64,000 bases of DNA from Streptohalobacillus salinus (GTDB lineage: Bacteria > Bacillota > Bacilli > Bacillales > Amphibacillaceae), in the NCBI RefSeq assembly GCF_003201605.1, contig NZ_QJJR01000005.1, positions 96,780 through 160,779 of the forward strand, read 5' to 3'. The notes beneath the pieces are model-generated. The model did no database searches. It was given only the letters and a program-made list of their open reading frames with translations, and was not told the origin of the DNA. The translations under genes were made by a program, and so were the position numbers. This document shows positions 21,128 to 29,036 of this stretch, one piece after another; within the stretch, counting starts at the first letter, position 1, and every line of letters starts with the position of its first letter.

Positions 21128-21803
21128 ATCCGTAATCACCTCTATGTTGGTCACGTACAATTAGTCCGTCTTCGATAGCAATGACGCGTCGTTTAATCGT
21201 GTTAACAATTTCTTTACTATGCGTAGCCATAATGATGGTTGTACCTGATGCATTAATTTCTTCTAATATCTTCATGATTTCCCAAGATGTGTCAGGATCT
21301 AAGTTACCGGTCGGTTCATCTGCAATCAACAATTTAGGGTAATTAGCTATTGCTCGTGCTATCGCCACCCGTTGCTGTTCCCCACCAGAAAGTTCATCTG
21401 GAATAAATCGCGCTTTATTTTTCAATCCAACCTGATCTAGCACTTCCATAACACGCTTACGCATGTTACGTGGTGTTTCTTCAACCACCTCAAGAGCAAA
21501 TGCAACATTTTCGTAAATGGTCATTTTCGGTAATAATTTGAAGTCTTGATAAACCACACCAATCTCTCTCCTAAGATACGGAACATCTCGACGTTTCATT
21601 TTTGTCAGGTCTTTTCCACTTACATAAATCTCACCACTCGTTGCTGTTTCTTCACGAAAAATCAACTTGGTAAATGTTGATTTACCTGCCCCACTCTGAC
21701 CAACCAAGTAAACAAACTCACCAGGATCAATTTGAAGGTCAATGCCGTTTAAAGCTTGCACACCATTCGGGTACGTTTTCTTGACATTCTGCATTTTAAT
21801 CAT
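21117..21803 (-). CDS. ftsE: Cell-division ABC ATPase FtsE
   Basis: The ATPase partner of FtsX. The 228-residue protein has Walker A GQSGAGKST at 35-43, the LSGGEQQR signature near 139 and Walker B LLIADEPTGNLD. The N-terminus MIKMQNVKKTYPNGVQAL is typical of FtsE. An AAGGTGA ribosome site lies nine bases before the ATG. It is the first gene of ftsE-ftsX-M23, transcribed leftward. A TATACT -10-like box lies about 90 bases upstream, without a convincing -35. Confidence 0.96.
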   Translation of the reverse strand: MIKMQNVKKTYPNGVQALNGIDLQIDPGEFVYLVGQSGAGKSTFTKLIFREETATSGEIYVSGKDLTKMKRRDVPYLRREIGVVYQDFKLLPKMTIYENVAFALEVVEETPRNMRKRVMEVLDQVGLKNKARFIPDELSGGEQQRVAIARAIANYPKLLIADEPTGNLDPDTSWEIMKILEEINASGTTIIMATHSKEIVNTIKRRVIAIEDGLIVRDQHRGDYGYEA

Positions 21804-21983
21804 ATATTTGAGTCACCTTTGCATTAGAATTTAGTAAATCTTGAACAAATACCGTGTAATTTTTTTGTAAATTTCTGCTCAAGCTCTTTCAGTATAACAT
21901 TTCCTAGCTTAGATTTTTAGGTTATTTATATTACAATTTGATTTCAATTCATAACATTTCTTACCACTCACTTGCACACAAAA

Positions 21984-22051
21984 AAACGTTTCCATCACAG
22001 CCCCTCACACTATACGTGATTCTATAGTGAAAGGCTATGATACAAACGTTT
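21984..22051 (-). terminator. Long imperfect hairpin terminator after the YitT-family gene
   Basis: A 68-base hairpin built from three paired blocks: AAACGTTT with itself, ATCACAGCC with GGCTATGAT (one G-T pair), and CACTATA with TATAGTG. On the minus strand seven T residues follow. It is unusually long for a simple terminator. Confidence 0.7.
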
Positions 22052-22066
22052 CATTTTCATCTGATG

Positions 22067-22933
22067 CTAATGACGGGTAAAGCCTTCGCCAATTACTTCG
22101 CTTGCGTTCATGACGACAATAAATGCCGATGGATCAATCAACTTAACCACTTGCGATGTCCGACTAAATTCGTTTTGGTTAACAACACACATAATCATCT
22201 TGCGCGACGCCTTGGTATAGCCTCCTTCAGCATCCCAAACGGTCACACCACGATCAATCTCTCCTAACAATGCTTCTCGGACAGCTTCAACATGTTTGGT
22301 AATAATCATCATGCTCTTCGAGTTATTTAATCCCACTTGAACCAAATCAATTGTCCGACTCGTGATAAACAGTCCAATTAACGCATAAAGGCCTTGTTCA
22401 ACAGAGAAGACGAACATAGCGGTAAGTACGATGACGCCGTCAAATAATGCAATGCAAATTCCAAACGGCAAAGGGACATATTTATGTAGAATCTGTGCAG
22501 CTAAATCAATGCCACCAGTCGATCCTTTACCTCTGAAAACAATACCTACACCCACACCGCAAGCCATACCTCCAAATATCGCACCCAATAACGGATCAGG
22601 AGTAGCTGCTTGCCATTGACTGGACAGGTCAACAAAGAAAGGAACGGCTAATGTTCCAACAAAAGTTTTAAAACCAAATTTTCTTCCTAAAATAGCTGTG
22701 CCAACAAAAAATAACGGAATGTTGATCGTCCACTGGACAATCGATGGTGTAAAATCAAATAGATATTTTAAAATCGTACTGATACCAGCAACACCGCCTG
22801 AAGCAATCTCATTTGGCAGTAAAAATAAATTGAAGCCGATTGCAATTAAAAAAGAACCTAACAATACCAATGTGTATTCAATTCCTAATACTAAAGGACG
22901 AGGTACCGCTTGACGTCTATACTTTTGAATCAT
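22067..22933 (-). CDS. yvjA: YitT-family membrane protein, YvjA-like
   Basis: A 288-residue protein with five or six membrane helices (about 15-200). They show the family's conserved LLPNEIASGGVAGIS and FRGKGSTGGIDL loops. A C-terminal cytoplasmic DUF2179 domain (about 210-285) follows. Its function is unknown. The frame opens at 22963, but the ATG at 22933 has an AGAGGTGG site at proper distance. The position upstream of ftsE matches yvjA in B. subtilis. It ends in its own terminator, so it is probably not cotranscribed with ftsE. Confidence 0.88.
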   Translation of the reverse strand: MIQKYRRQAVPRPLVLGIEYTLVLLGSFLIAIGFNLFLLPNEIASGGVAGISTILKYLFDFTPSIVQWTINIPLFFVGTAILGRKFGFKTFVGTLAVPFFVDLSSQWQAATPDPLLGAIFGGMACGVGVGIVFRGKGSTGGIDLAAQILHKYVPLPFGICIALFDGVIVLTAMFVFSVEQGLYALIGLFITSRTIDLVQVGLNNSKSMMIITKHVEAVREALLGEIDRGVTVWDAEGGYTKASRKMIMCVVNQNEFSRTSQVVKLIDPSAFIVVMNASEVIGEGFTRH

Positions 22934-23174
22934 ACTTTCCACCTCTTCTATTCTTTGTCTCACTATCTAACAGTTATAACCTTTAGGAGTATATCATGTA
23001 AAAAAAGATGGAACAACAGCTTTTCTTGCACTACTAGACTAAAGCTAATGCGCCAACCTTAACTAACTCACTGCTTCGTCACCAAGCTGAAGTGGGCGTA
23101 TATGACTCGCACCTTATTGATGATTTCCTTTGAAAAGAAAAGGGTTATTACAATGTTCCAACGTATGTTTCCAA

Positions 23175-23684
23175 CTAGCTATGAAACATATTGTCTAGTG
23201 TAAATGCTATGCCAATAAGTAATTGAATATCTTCAAAAGAATAATTTGTAATTTCGTAGGCATCTTTTAAAGAAAAGGTTACTTTTTTTATAGAAGCTAC
23301 TATTAATCCATCTTTTGAAACTTCAAACATTCGAGCCATCGCGGTACTTTTGATCATAAAATCCCCATAAATAGAGTTAATATCAATTTGGGGTGACGTC
23401 ATTTTTTTCCCGCGTTTAATAGATGCAATTTGGATATTTCCTCTTAGAGCCTCATAGTTTTCAAATATGAATCCAAGTTTCTTTTTTACAATAAGTTCGT
23501 CATTTGAGTTACTTTGAGAAATGTTTGCTGTGAAAGGCACACCAACAATAGTGCCTATAAAACGATCTAATAATACGAGAGGAGAAGTACTTTTAAGAGT
23601 AAAAGAGTTATTTTTTCCAGAATCATCTACGTAAAATTTATAACCTATGGTTACAGTAGCTTGCTTTAGTAAAATCGTGTCCAT
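23175..23684 (-). CDS. Tubby/LURP-one-like (scramblase-fold) protein, putative
   Basis: A 169-residue protein, not recognised with certainty. The succession of short beta strands, the KKLGFIFENYEALRG segment, the SIKRGKK strand pair and a C-terminal hydrophobic helix (LLIGIAFTLDNMF) resemble LURP-one/tubby-barrel proteins such as B. subtilis YxjI. No catalytic residues can be named. It is more A+T-rich than its neighbours and sits alone in a gene-poor stretch between yvjA and prfB, which suggests a recently acquired or lineage-specific gene. A modest GGAAA-type ribosome site precedes the ATG. Confidence 0.65.
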   Translation of the reverse strand: MDTILLKQATVTIGYKFYVDDSGKNNSFTLKSTSPLVLLDRFIGTIVGVPFTANISQSNSNDELIVKKKLGFIFENYEALRGNIQIASIKRGKKMTSPQIDINSIYGDFMIKSTAMARMFEVSKDGLIVASIKKVTFSLKDAYEITNYSFEDIQLLIGIAFTLDNMFHS

Positions 23685-24082
23685 AATTTTTCCTTTCTGT
23701 AACTAAATTTCAAAAAATGTACCAAGTTATACTTGTGATTACTGTCACGGTTATTATTGGTTTAATCATTGATTGGTGAAGCTCTCCCTCTAAATCGAAA
23801 ATTATAGCGGGAGATGGCACAGTGGATTTTGTTCAAAAAAGATGGGCTGATTTATTCCGAAGGCGATACGTATAATGTTTTAATCGATACGGCCTCTTGA
23901 TTTTTATGCCATCCTAACCACTGCCTTGCGGCGAGATCTTGACGTTAGTGCCACTTCTTAGTGCGTCATCTGTTGGGGTTGGGAAGCCTAACCAACGAGA
24001 ACTTAGAAGGGCTTGACTATCGCGGGCTATAACCAGAGATAATTCCAATATAGAGCATTTAATTCCATCCACTAAAACAAAA
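23685..24082. other. Gene-poor stretch with possible gene fragments
   Basis: About 400 bases without a supported gene. A 28-codon open frame at 23814-23900 (+) begins MAQWILFKKDGLIYSEGD. It has no spaced ribosome site and an in-frame stop just before it, so it reads as a fragment. The 3' end holds the prfB terminator. Nothing else was seen. Confidence 0.4.
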
Positions 24083-24123
24083 CACCTCGGAACCGCTAGT
24101 TTTTCACACTAACATTTCCGAGG
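24083..24123 (-). terminator. Rho-independent terminator after prfB
   Basis: Nine-base perfect stem ACCTCGGAA/TTCCGAGGT with an internal smaller stem, then GTTTTGTTTTAG on the minus strand. Confidence 0.8.
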
Positions 24124-24147
24124 TATTCAGAGAAACGACTGTTACTG

Positions 24148-25249
24148 TTAATTAATTTGTTGACGCAAGTAGCCGTCGATAAACTGATCAATATCTCCGT
24201 CCATAACGCCCTGAACATTACCCACTTCAATATTCGTCCGGTGATCTTTAATCATTGTGTAAGGTTGGAAGATATAAGATCGGATTTGGCTTCCCCAACC
24301 AATTTCTTTTTGTTCGCCTCTTAGTTCGTTAACTTCTTCTTGTTGTTTGTCTATTTCAAGTTGATAGAGTTTTGCTTTTAACATTTTCATTGCTTGGTCT
24401 CTGTTTTTTATTTGTGAGCGTTCAGATTGACAAGTTACAATCGAATTCGTTGGTAAATGGGTAATCCGCACTGCCGAATCTGTTGTGTTGACATGCTGAC
24501 CACCAGCCCCACTCGCACGATAAGTATCAATTTTTAAGTCTTCAGTATTAATATCAATATCAATGTCATCACTTAGTTCAGGCATCACATCACACGAAGC
24601 AAAAGAAGTGTGCCGTCTATTTTGTGAATCAAATGGTGAAATCCGCACCAAACGATGAACACCCTTTTCTGCTTTTAAATAGCCATAGGCATTATGTCCT
24701 TTAATAAGTAAGGTCACACTTTTAACGCCGGCTTCCTCACCCGGTAAATAATCAAGCGTCTCCACTTTAAATCCTCTTTTTTCAGCCCAGCGTGTATACA
24801 TTCTAAGCAACATACTGGCCCAGTCTTGTGACTCCGTACCTCCCGCACCTGGATGCAGCTCTAAAATCGCATTATTTTTATCATACGGTTCACTCAACAA
24901 CATCATTAACTCAAAATCATTCAGGGCATCTGTTAGTGTTAATAATTCCTTTTCCAGATCTTGACGTAATTCTTCGTCTGCTTCTTCCTTCACTAGCTCA
25001 TAACTAACTTCTAGATTTTCTAAATTTTCACTATGCTTATCAAATGCTTGCACAATATCTTTAACACTATTTAATTCATCAATTACTTTCTGTGCTTCTT
25101 TTTGGTTATCCCAAAAACTAGGGTCAACCATTTGATTCTCAAGCTCGGCTATTTGTGTACGTTTTTCATCTAAGTCAAAGAGACCCCCTAAAATCCGCTA
25201 AGCGGGTTGATAACTTCTCTAATTCTTGTTTAATTTCTACTAATTCCAT
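24148..25249 (-). CDS. prfB: Peptide chain release factor 2, with programmed +1 frameshift
   Basis: RF2 recognises UGA and UAA stop codons. The gene is split: frame 1 runs from ATG at 25249 for 24 codons to an in-frame TGA at 25177-25175. Frame 2 continues from 25176 to 24148. The slip site reads AGG GGG TCT CTT TGA C, the autoregulatory element conserved in bacterial prfB, with an internal SD-like AGGGGG three bases before CTT. Skipping the T at 25177 gives a 366-residue protein with the SPF anticodon-like tripeptide (204-206) and GGQ (249-251), the normal length. The start has an AGAGGTGAAGG site. It lies directly downstream of secA, as in B. subtilis. Confidence 0.97.
25175..25191 (-). promoter_or_regulatory. 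prfB programmed frameshift site
   Basis: On the minus strand AGGGGGTCTCTTTGA combines an internal SD-like sequence, the slippery CTT and the UGA. When RF2 is scarce the ribosome shifts +1 at CTT and makes full-length RF2. The codon between SD and CTT is TCT rather than the common TAT. Confidence 0.95.
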
Positions 25250-25351
25250 AACCTTCACCTCTATAATCGTATTATTTTCTAATTTGTCTCAGCTAGTTTT
25301 TCGATTCACATACAAATGGACATCCGCGCTGGATGCCCACCTCTGCTTTCT

Positions 25352-27859
25352 TTAACGTCCGTGACAGTTTTTATATTTCTTACCACTTCCACACGGACAA
25401 GGATCATTTCGTCCGACACTGTCAGATTTAACAAATGGCTGCTTTTTCTTCGGTTTTTTACCATCGCTACCAGAAACCGCTGTCTGATTTTTAGCCACTT
25501 CTTGGCGCTCTAAGTTTTCACGTACTTGAGCTTTCATAATATAACGTGCGGCATCTTCATTAATTGACTCGACCATCGCATTAAACATATTGAATCCCTC
25601 TAATTGATACTCTCTTAACGGATCATTTTGTGCATAAGCCCGTAAGTGGATGCCTTGACGTAATTGATCCATTTGATCAATATGATCCATCCATTTCGTA
25701 TCAACGACTCGCAACATGATCACTTTCTCAAATTCACGCATCCGGTCTTCACCCATGTCAGCTTCTTTTGCGTCATACTTTATGTTTACTTGGTTCATAA
25801 TGAACGCAATCATCTCATCAGCTGACTTGCCTTCTAAATCTTGTTTCGTCAAGTAATTGCTTTCAATCAGATTTGCATGGAGGTATTCGGTCAATCCAGT
25901 TAATTCCCATTTAGCAACATCATCTTCTTGGGTGTGAAGTGCAACTTGGTTTTCAACTACCGAACCGATCATACGCAGGGCAATATCTTTCAAGTTATCT
26001 GAATCAATAACTTCATAACGCTGGGCATAGATGATTTCACGTTGTTCACGTAGGACATCATCATAACTTAAGACGTTCTTACGTGCGTCAAAGTTATTAC
26101 CTTCGACACGCTTCTGTGCTGATTCAACAGCTTTTGAAACCATTTTACTCTCGATTGGTTGACTATCATCCATTTTAAAGCGATCCATCATCGCTTTCAT
26201 GTTATCTGAACCAAAACGACGCATTAAGTCATCTTCCATTGAAAGATAGAACTGCGTCACACCAGGATCGCCTTGACGCCCTGAACGTCCACGCAATTGA
26301 TTATCAATCCGGCGTGATTCATGACGTTCTGTACCGATTACTGATAGACCGCCAACTGCCTTAACGCCATCACCTAGTTTAATATCCGTCCCACGGCCAG
26401 CCATGTTCGTCGCAATTGTTACTGATCCGAGCTGACCAGCATTTTCAATAATGTCTGCCTCACGGTAATGATTTTTCGCATTTAAAACGTTGTGAGGAAC
26501 ACCGCGTTTTTTTAACAACTGGGAAATTAACTCCGACGTTTCAACCGCAACCGTACCAACAAGAACCGGTTGACCGTTGTCATGGCGGTGTTTAATTTCT
26601 TCAGTGACTGCCTTGAATTTACCTTCCATGGTTTTGAAAATCAAATCCGGGCGATCGTCTCTGACAATCGGTTTATTTGTTGGAATCGCAACAACATCCA
26701 TGTTGTAAATATTACGAAATTCTTCTTCTTCTGTTTTAGCTGTACCTGTCATCCCTGACAACTTGTTGTACATACGGAAGAAGTTTTGAAAGGTAATCGA
26801 TGCCAAGGTCATGCTTTCATTTTGAATTTCCAGGCCTTCTTTTGCTTCAATCGCCTGGTGCAAACCATCACTGTAGCGACGTCCTTTCATCAGACGTCCA
26901 GTAAATTGGTCAACGATAACAACTTGATTTTCTTCTATGACATAATCTGTATCGCGATGCATTGACGCATGTGCTTTTAAGGCTTGATTAATATGATGCG
27001 TTAGCGTCACGTGCTTGACATCAAAAAGATTATCCACACTAAAATAGTTTTCCGCTTTTGTAATCCCGTCTTCCGTTAACTGCACACCTTTTGTTTTTTC
27101 ATCATAGGTATAGTCTTCCTCACGCTTTAAAGTTCGGACAAAGCCATTAGCTTGTTGATAAAGATTTGCCGATTTTCGTTGTGAACCTGAAATAATTAAC
27201 GGTGTTCGCGCTTCATCAATTAAGATTGAATCGACCTCATCAATAATCGCAAAGTTAAGCGGGCGTTGTACCATCTTCTCTTTGTATAACACCATGTTAT
27301 CTCTTAAATAATCAAAACCAAACTCATTATTTGTTCCGTAGGTAACATCAGCTAAATACGCTTCACGTTTTTGCTCTTTGGTGAGGCTATTAACATTCAA
27401 GCCTACTGTTAATCCTAAAAACTTAAACAGCTCGCCCATTTCTTTCGCATCACGGTCAGCTAAATATTCATTGACGGTGATAATATGGACACCTTCACCC
27501 GACAGTGCATTTAAGTATGCCGGCATCGTCGACGCTAATGTTTTACCTTCACCTGTTTTCATTTCAGCAATGTTACCGCCATGTAAAACAATCGCACCAG
27601 TTAATTGAACTGGAAATGGTCGCATGCCTAGCACCCGTTTAGATGCTTCACGAACCACTGCATATGCTTCTATCAATAAGTCATCTAACGTTTCACCTTT
27701 ATCTAAGCGTTGCTTAAATTCAGCTGTTTTATCTTGTAATTGTTGATCAGTCAGTTGTAATAACTGAGGTTCTAACGCCTCAATTTGATCCACCGTCGGT
27801 TGAATTTGATTCAGTTGACGCTGGTTCCCATCAAACATTTTTTTTAATATTCCACGCAT
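25352..27859 (-). CDS. secA: Preprotein translocase ATPase SecA
   Basis: SecA is the motor that drives unfolded preproteins through SecYEG. The 835-residue protein has Walker A GEGKT at 103-107 and the DEVD box near 207. It also has the preprotein cross-linking and scaffold domains and a C-terminal SEC-C zinc motif ([15 protein letters not shown]). The frame extends to 27922, but the ATG at 27859 follows AGAGGAG and gives the usual MRGILKK start. secA and prfB form one operon, as in B. subtilis. The hpf gene that normally lies just upstream is about 17 kb away here. Confidence 0.98.
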   Translation of the reverse strand: MRGILKKMFDGNQRQLNQIQPTVDQIEALEPQLLQLTDQQLQDKTAEFKQRLDKGETLDDLLIEAYAVVREASKRVLGMRPFPVQLTGAIVLHGGNIAEMKTGEGKTLASTMPAYLNALSGEGVHIITVNEYLADRDAKEMGELFKFLGLTVGLNVNSLTKEQKREAYLADVTYGTNNEFGFDYLRDNMVLYKEKMVQRPLNFAIIDEVDSILIDEARTPLIISGSQRKSANLYQQANGFVRTLKREEDYTYDEKTKGVQLTEDGITKAENYFSVDNLFDVKHVTLTHHINQALKAHASMHRDTDYVIEENQVVIVDQFTGRLMKGRRYSDGLHQAIEAKEGLEIQNESMTLASITFQNFFRMYNKLSGMTGTAKTEEEEFRNIYNMDVVAIPTNKPIVRDDRPDLIFKTMEGKFKAVTEEIKHRHDNGQPVLVGTVAVETSELISQLLKKRGVPHNVLNAKNHYREADIIENAGQLGSVTIATNMAGRGTDIKLGDGVKAVGGLSVIGTERHESRRIDNQLRGRSGRQGDPGVTQFYLSMEDDLMRRFGSDNMKAMMDRFKMDDSQPIESKMVSKAVESAQKRVEGNNFDARKNVLSYDDVLREQREIIYAQRYEVIDSDNLKDIALRMIGSVVENQVALHTQEDDVAKWELTGLTEYLHANLIESNYLTKQDLEGKSADEMIAFIMNQVNIKYDAKEADMGEDRMREFEKVIMLRVVDTKWMDHIDQMDQLRQGIHLRAYAQNDPLREYQLEGFNMFNAMVESINEDAARYIMKAQVRENLERQEVAKNQTAVSGSDGKKPKKKQPFVKSDSVGRNDPCPCGSGKKYKNCHGR

Positions 27860-27917
27860 TTGATACGCTCCTCTAGTCAGTAAAATAGCTTGCCAAAAGC
27901 CTAATTGTCTATGTGTT

Positions 27918-27946
27918 ATCATAACATTTGTCTATATTAAAGACAA
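27918..27946 (-). promoter_or_regulatory. Sigma-A promoter of secA
   Basis: On the minus strand TTGTCT (27941-27946), a 17-base spacer and TATGAT (27918-27923) form a good sigma-A promoter. It gives a leader of about 50 bases before the secA ATG. Confidence 0.7.
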
Positions 27947-28259
27947 GAATCAGCTATTTTAATTAAATATGTAAAAACACGACCGCGCCAAATTGCCGAG
28001 TCGTGTTTATTATTAGCTAACAGGTGGACTTCCCTAGTTTTATAGCTCGTATTTTCTCTCTTGGCTCCAAACGCATCTCAGTCACGTTTTAATGATAAAA
28101 ATTATATTTCGTCTATTGATTAAATTCAACATATTTAATCGATGCTTCACCTTTTGGTATCATTCCACCGGTTATTGTCCTGCTTTGCTACATCTTCATA
28201 CTTGTTTAACAGCTGTAAATATTAGGAAGGCTCATCTATTAAAGATTACAAAGAACAAA
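27947..28259. other. Intergenic stretch between secA and the carbohydrate island
   Basis: About 310 bases with no supported gene on either strand. It holds the secA-side upstream region and one terminator hairpin (27975-28008). This is the left junction of the island inserted between secA and hpf. No direct repeats, tRNA or integrase trace was seen. Confidence 0.5.
27975..28008 (-). terminator. Terminator at left end of carbohydrate island
   Basis: Nine-base stem AAACACGAC/GTCGTGTTT with a 16-base loop, followed by TTTTTAC on the minus strand. It lies about 250 bases beyond the last island gene. Confidence 0.6.
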
Positions 28260-28877
28260 TTATGAAATTGACTCTTTTATATATTTTTCAAAAAACTGAT
28301 TTATTTCTTCCGGATGACGCGCAGTTTGTGGGACAAACAGATATAAATCTTTCAAATTAGGATACGCATCAAAGAGACTAAATGCACTCGCCTTGATGCC
28401 ATAATAGTTCCCAGCATCAGTAAATCGTTCCGCCTCAGGAATGGATGCCGCATTTGTGATCACTTCATCTAATGGTTTGAACATATCCTCTTCAAGCATC
28501 TCACTAGCAAGCGCTTGATCAAGTACAAAAATATCGATTTGGCCAACAGCTAATGATGTCGAGAGGCGCTCTAATATTTGTAAACCTTGATCTTCCAATC
28601 TACCTCCTTCATGATAAATATGATTAAGGTAAGCCTCGACACCGAATGCATCGAGATCATCCGTTAACCCATTTATTTCTTCAACTGTCGCGTCCGATAG
28701 TACAGTTACACCCAACGGTTCGTCATCTTTATTCAATAAACCATCGATAAACAAAAACAATAACACACCAAGGAGCAGGCTCCCCAGTATCCACCCCTTA
28801 TAGTATTCCCAAATATAATCGATTTGATCTTTCTTCGTCATTCCTTTTAATGTTTCTCTTAGTCCGATTGTTTTCAC
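28260..28877 (-). CDS. Membrane-anchored extracellular protein of unknown function in the sugar island
   Basis: A 205-residue protein that I do not recognise as a named family. It has a short cytoplasmic N-terminus with KKDQIDYIWEYYKGWI, one membrane helix (about 31-48, GSLLLGVLLFLFIDGLL), and an acidic extracellular part (about 50-205). Segments such as VGQIDIFVLD and NLKDLYLFVP recall parts of solute-binding proteins. A helper of the nearby LplABC-type importer is possible but unproven. It follows the GH31 gene by about 160 bases, after that gene's terminator, and is the last gene of the island. A GGAGG-like site precedes the ATG. Confidence 0.7.
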   Translation of the reverse strand: MKTIGLRETLKGMTKKDQIDYIWEYYKGWILGSLLLGVLLFLFIDGLLNKDDEPLGVTVLSDATVEEINGLTDDLDAFGVEAYLNHIYHEGGRLEDQGLQILERLSTSLAVGQIDIFVLDQALASEMLEEDMFKPLDEVITNAASIPEAERFTDAGNYYGIKASAFSLFDAYPNLKDLYLFVPQTARHPEEINQFFEKYIKESIS

Positions 28878-28970
28878 CTCCTGCTAAAGACGTTTAAAAA
28901 ATAGATGCTTCCTTCTTCTACTCATCATAATAGCATACATACATTAACAACCGTTGCTTTTATTTACTGA

Positions 28971-29019
28971 AAAAATCCCCCTCAAGCCGTATTAATCATT
29001 ACCGTGGCCGAAGGGGGAT
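28971..29019 (-). terminator. Rho-independent terminator after the GH31 gene
   Basis: Eight-base stem ATCCCCCT/AGGGGGAT plus an inner GGC pairing, followed by TTTTTCAG on the minus strand. Confidence 0.7.
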
Positions 29020-29036
29020 GATTTTCACAGTTGTTA

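Noticed and set aside
25318..25338. Hairpin after secA as a terminator
   Set aside because: Eight-base stem with a G-T pair and no T-tract; secA-prfB is expected to be one operon.
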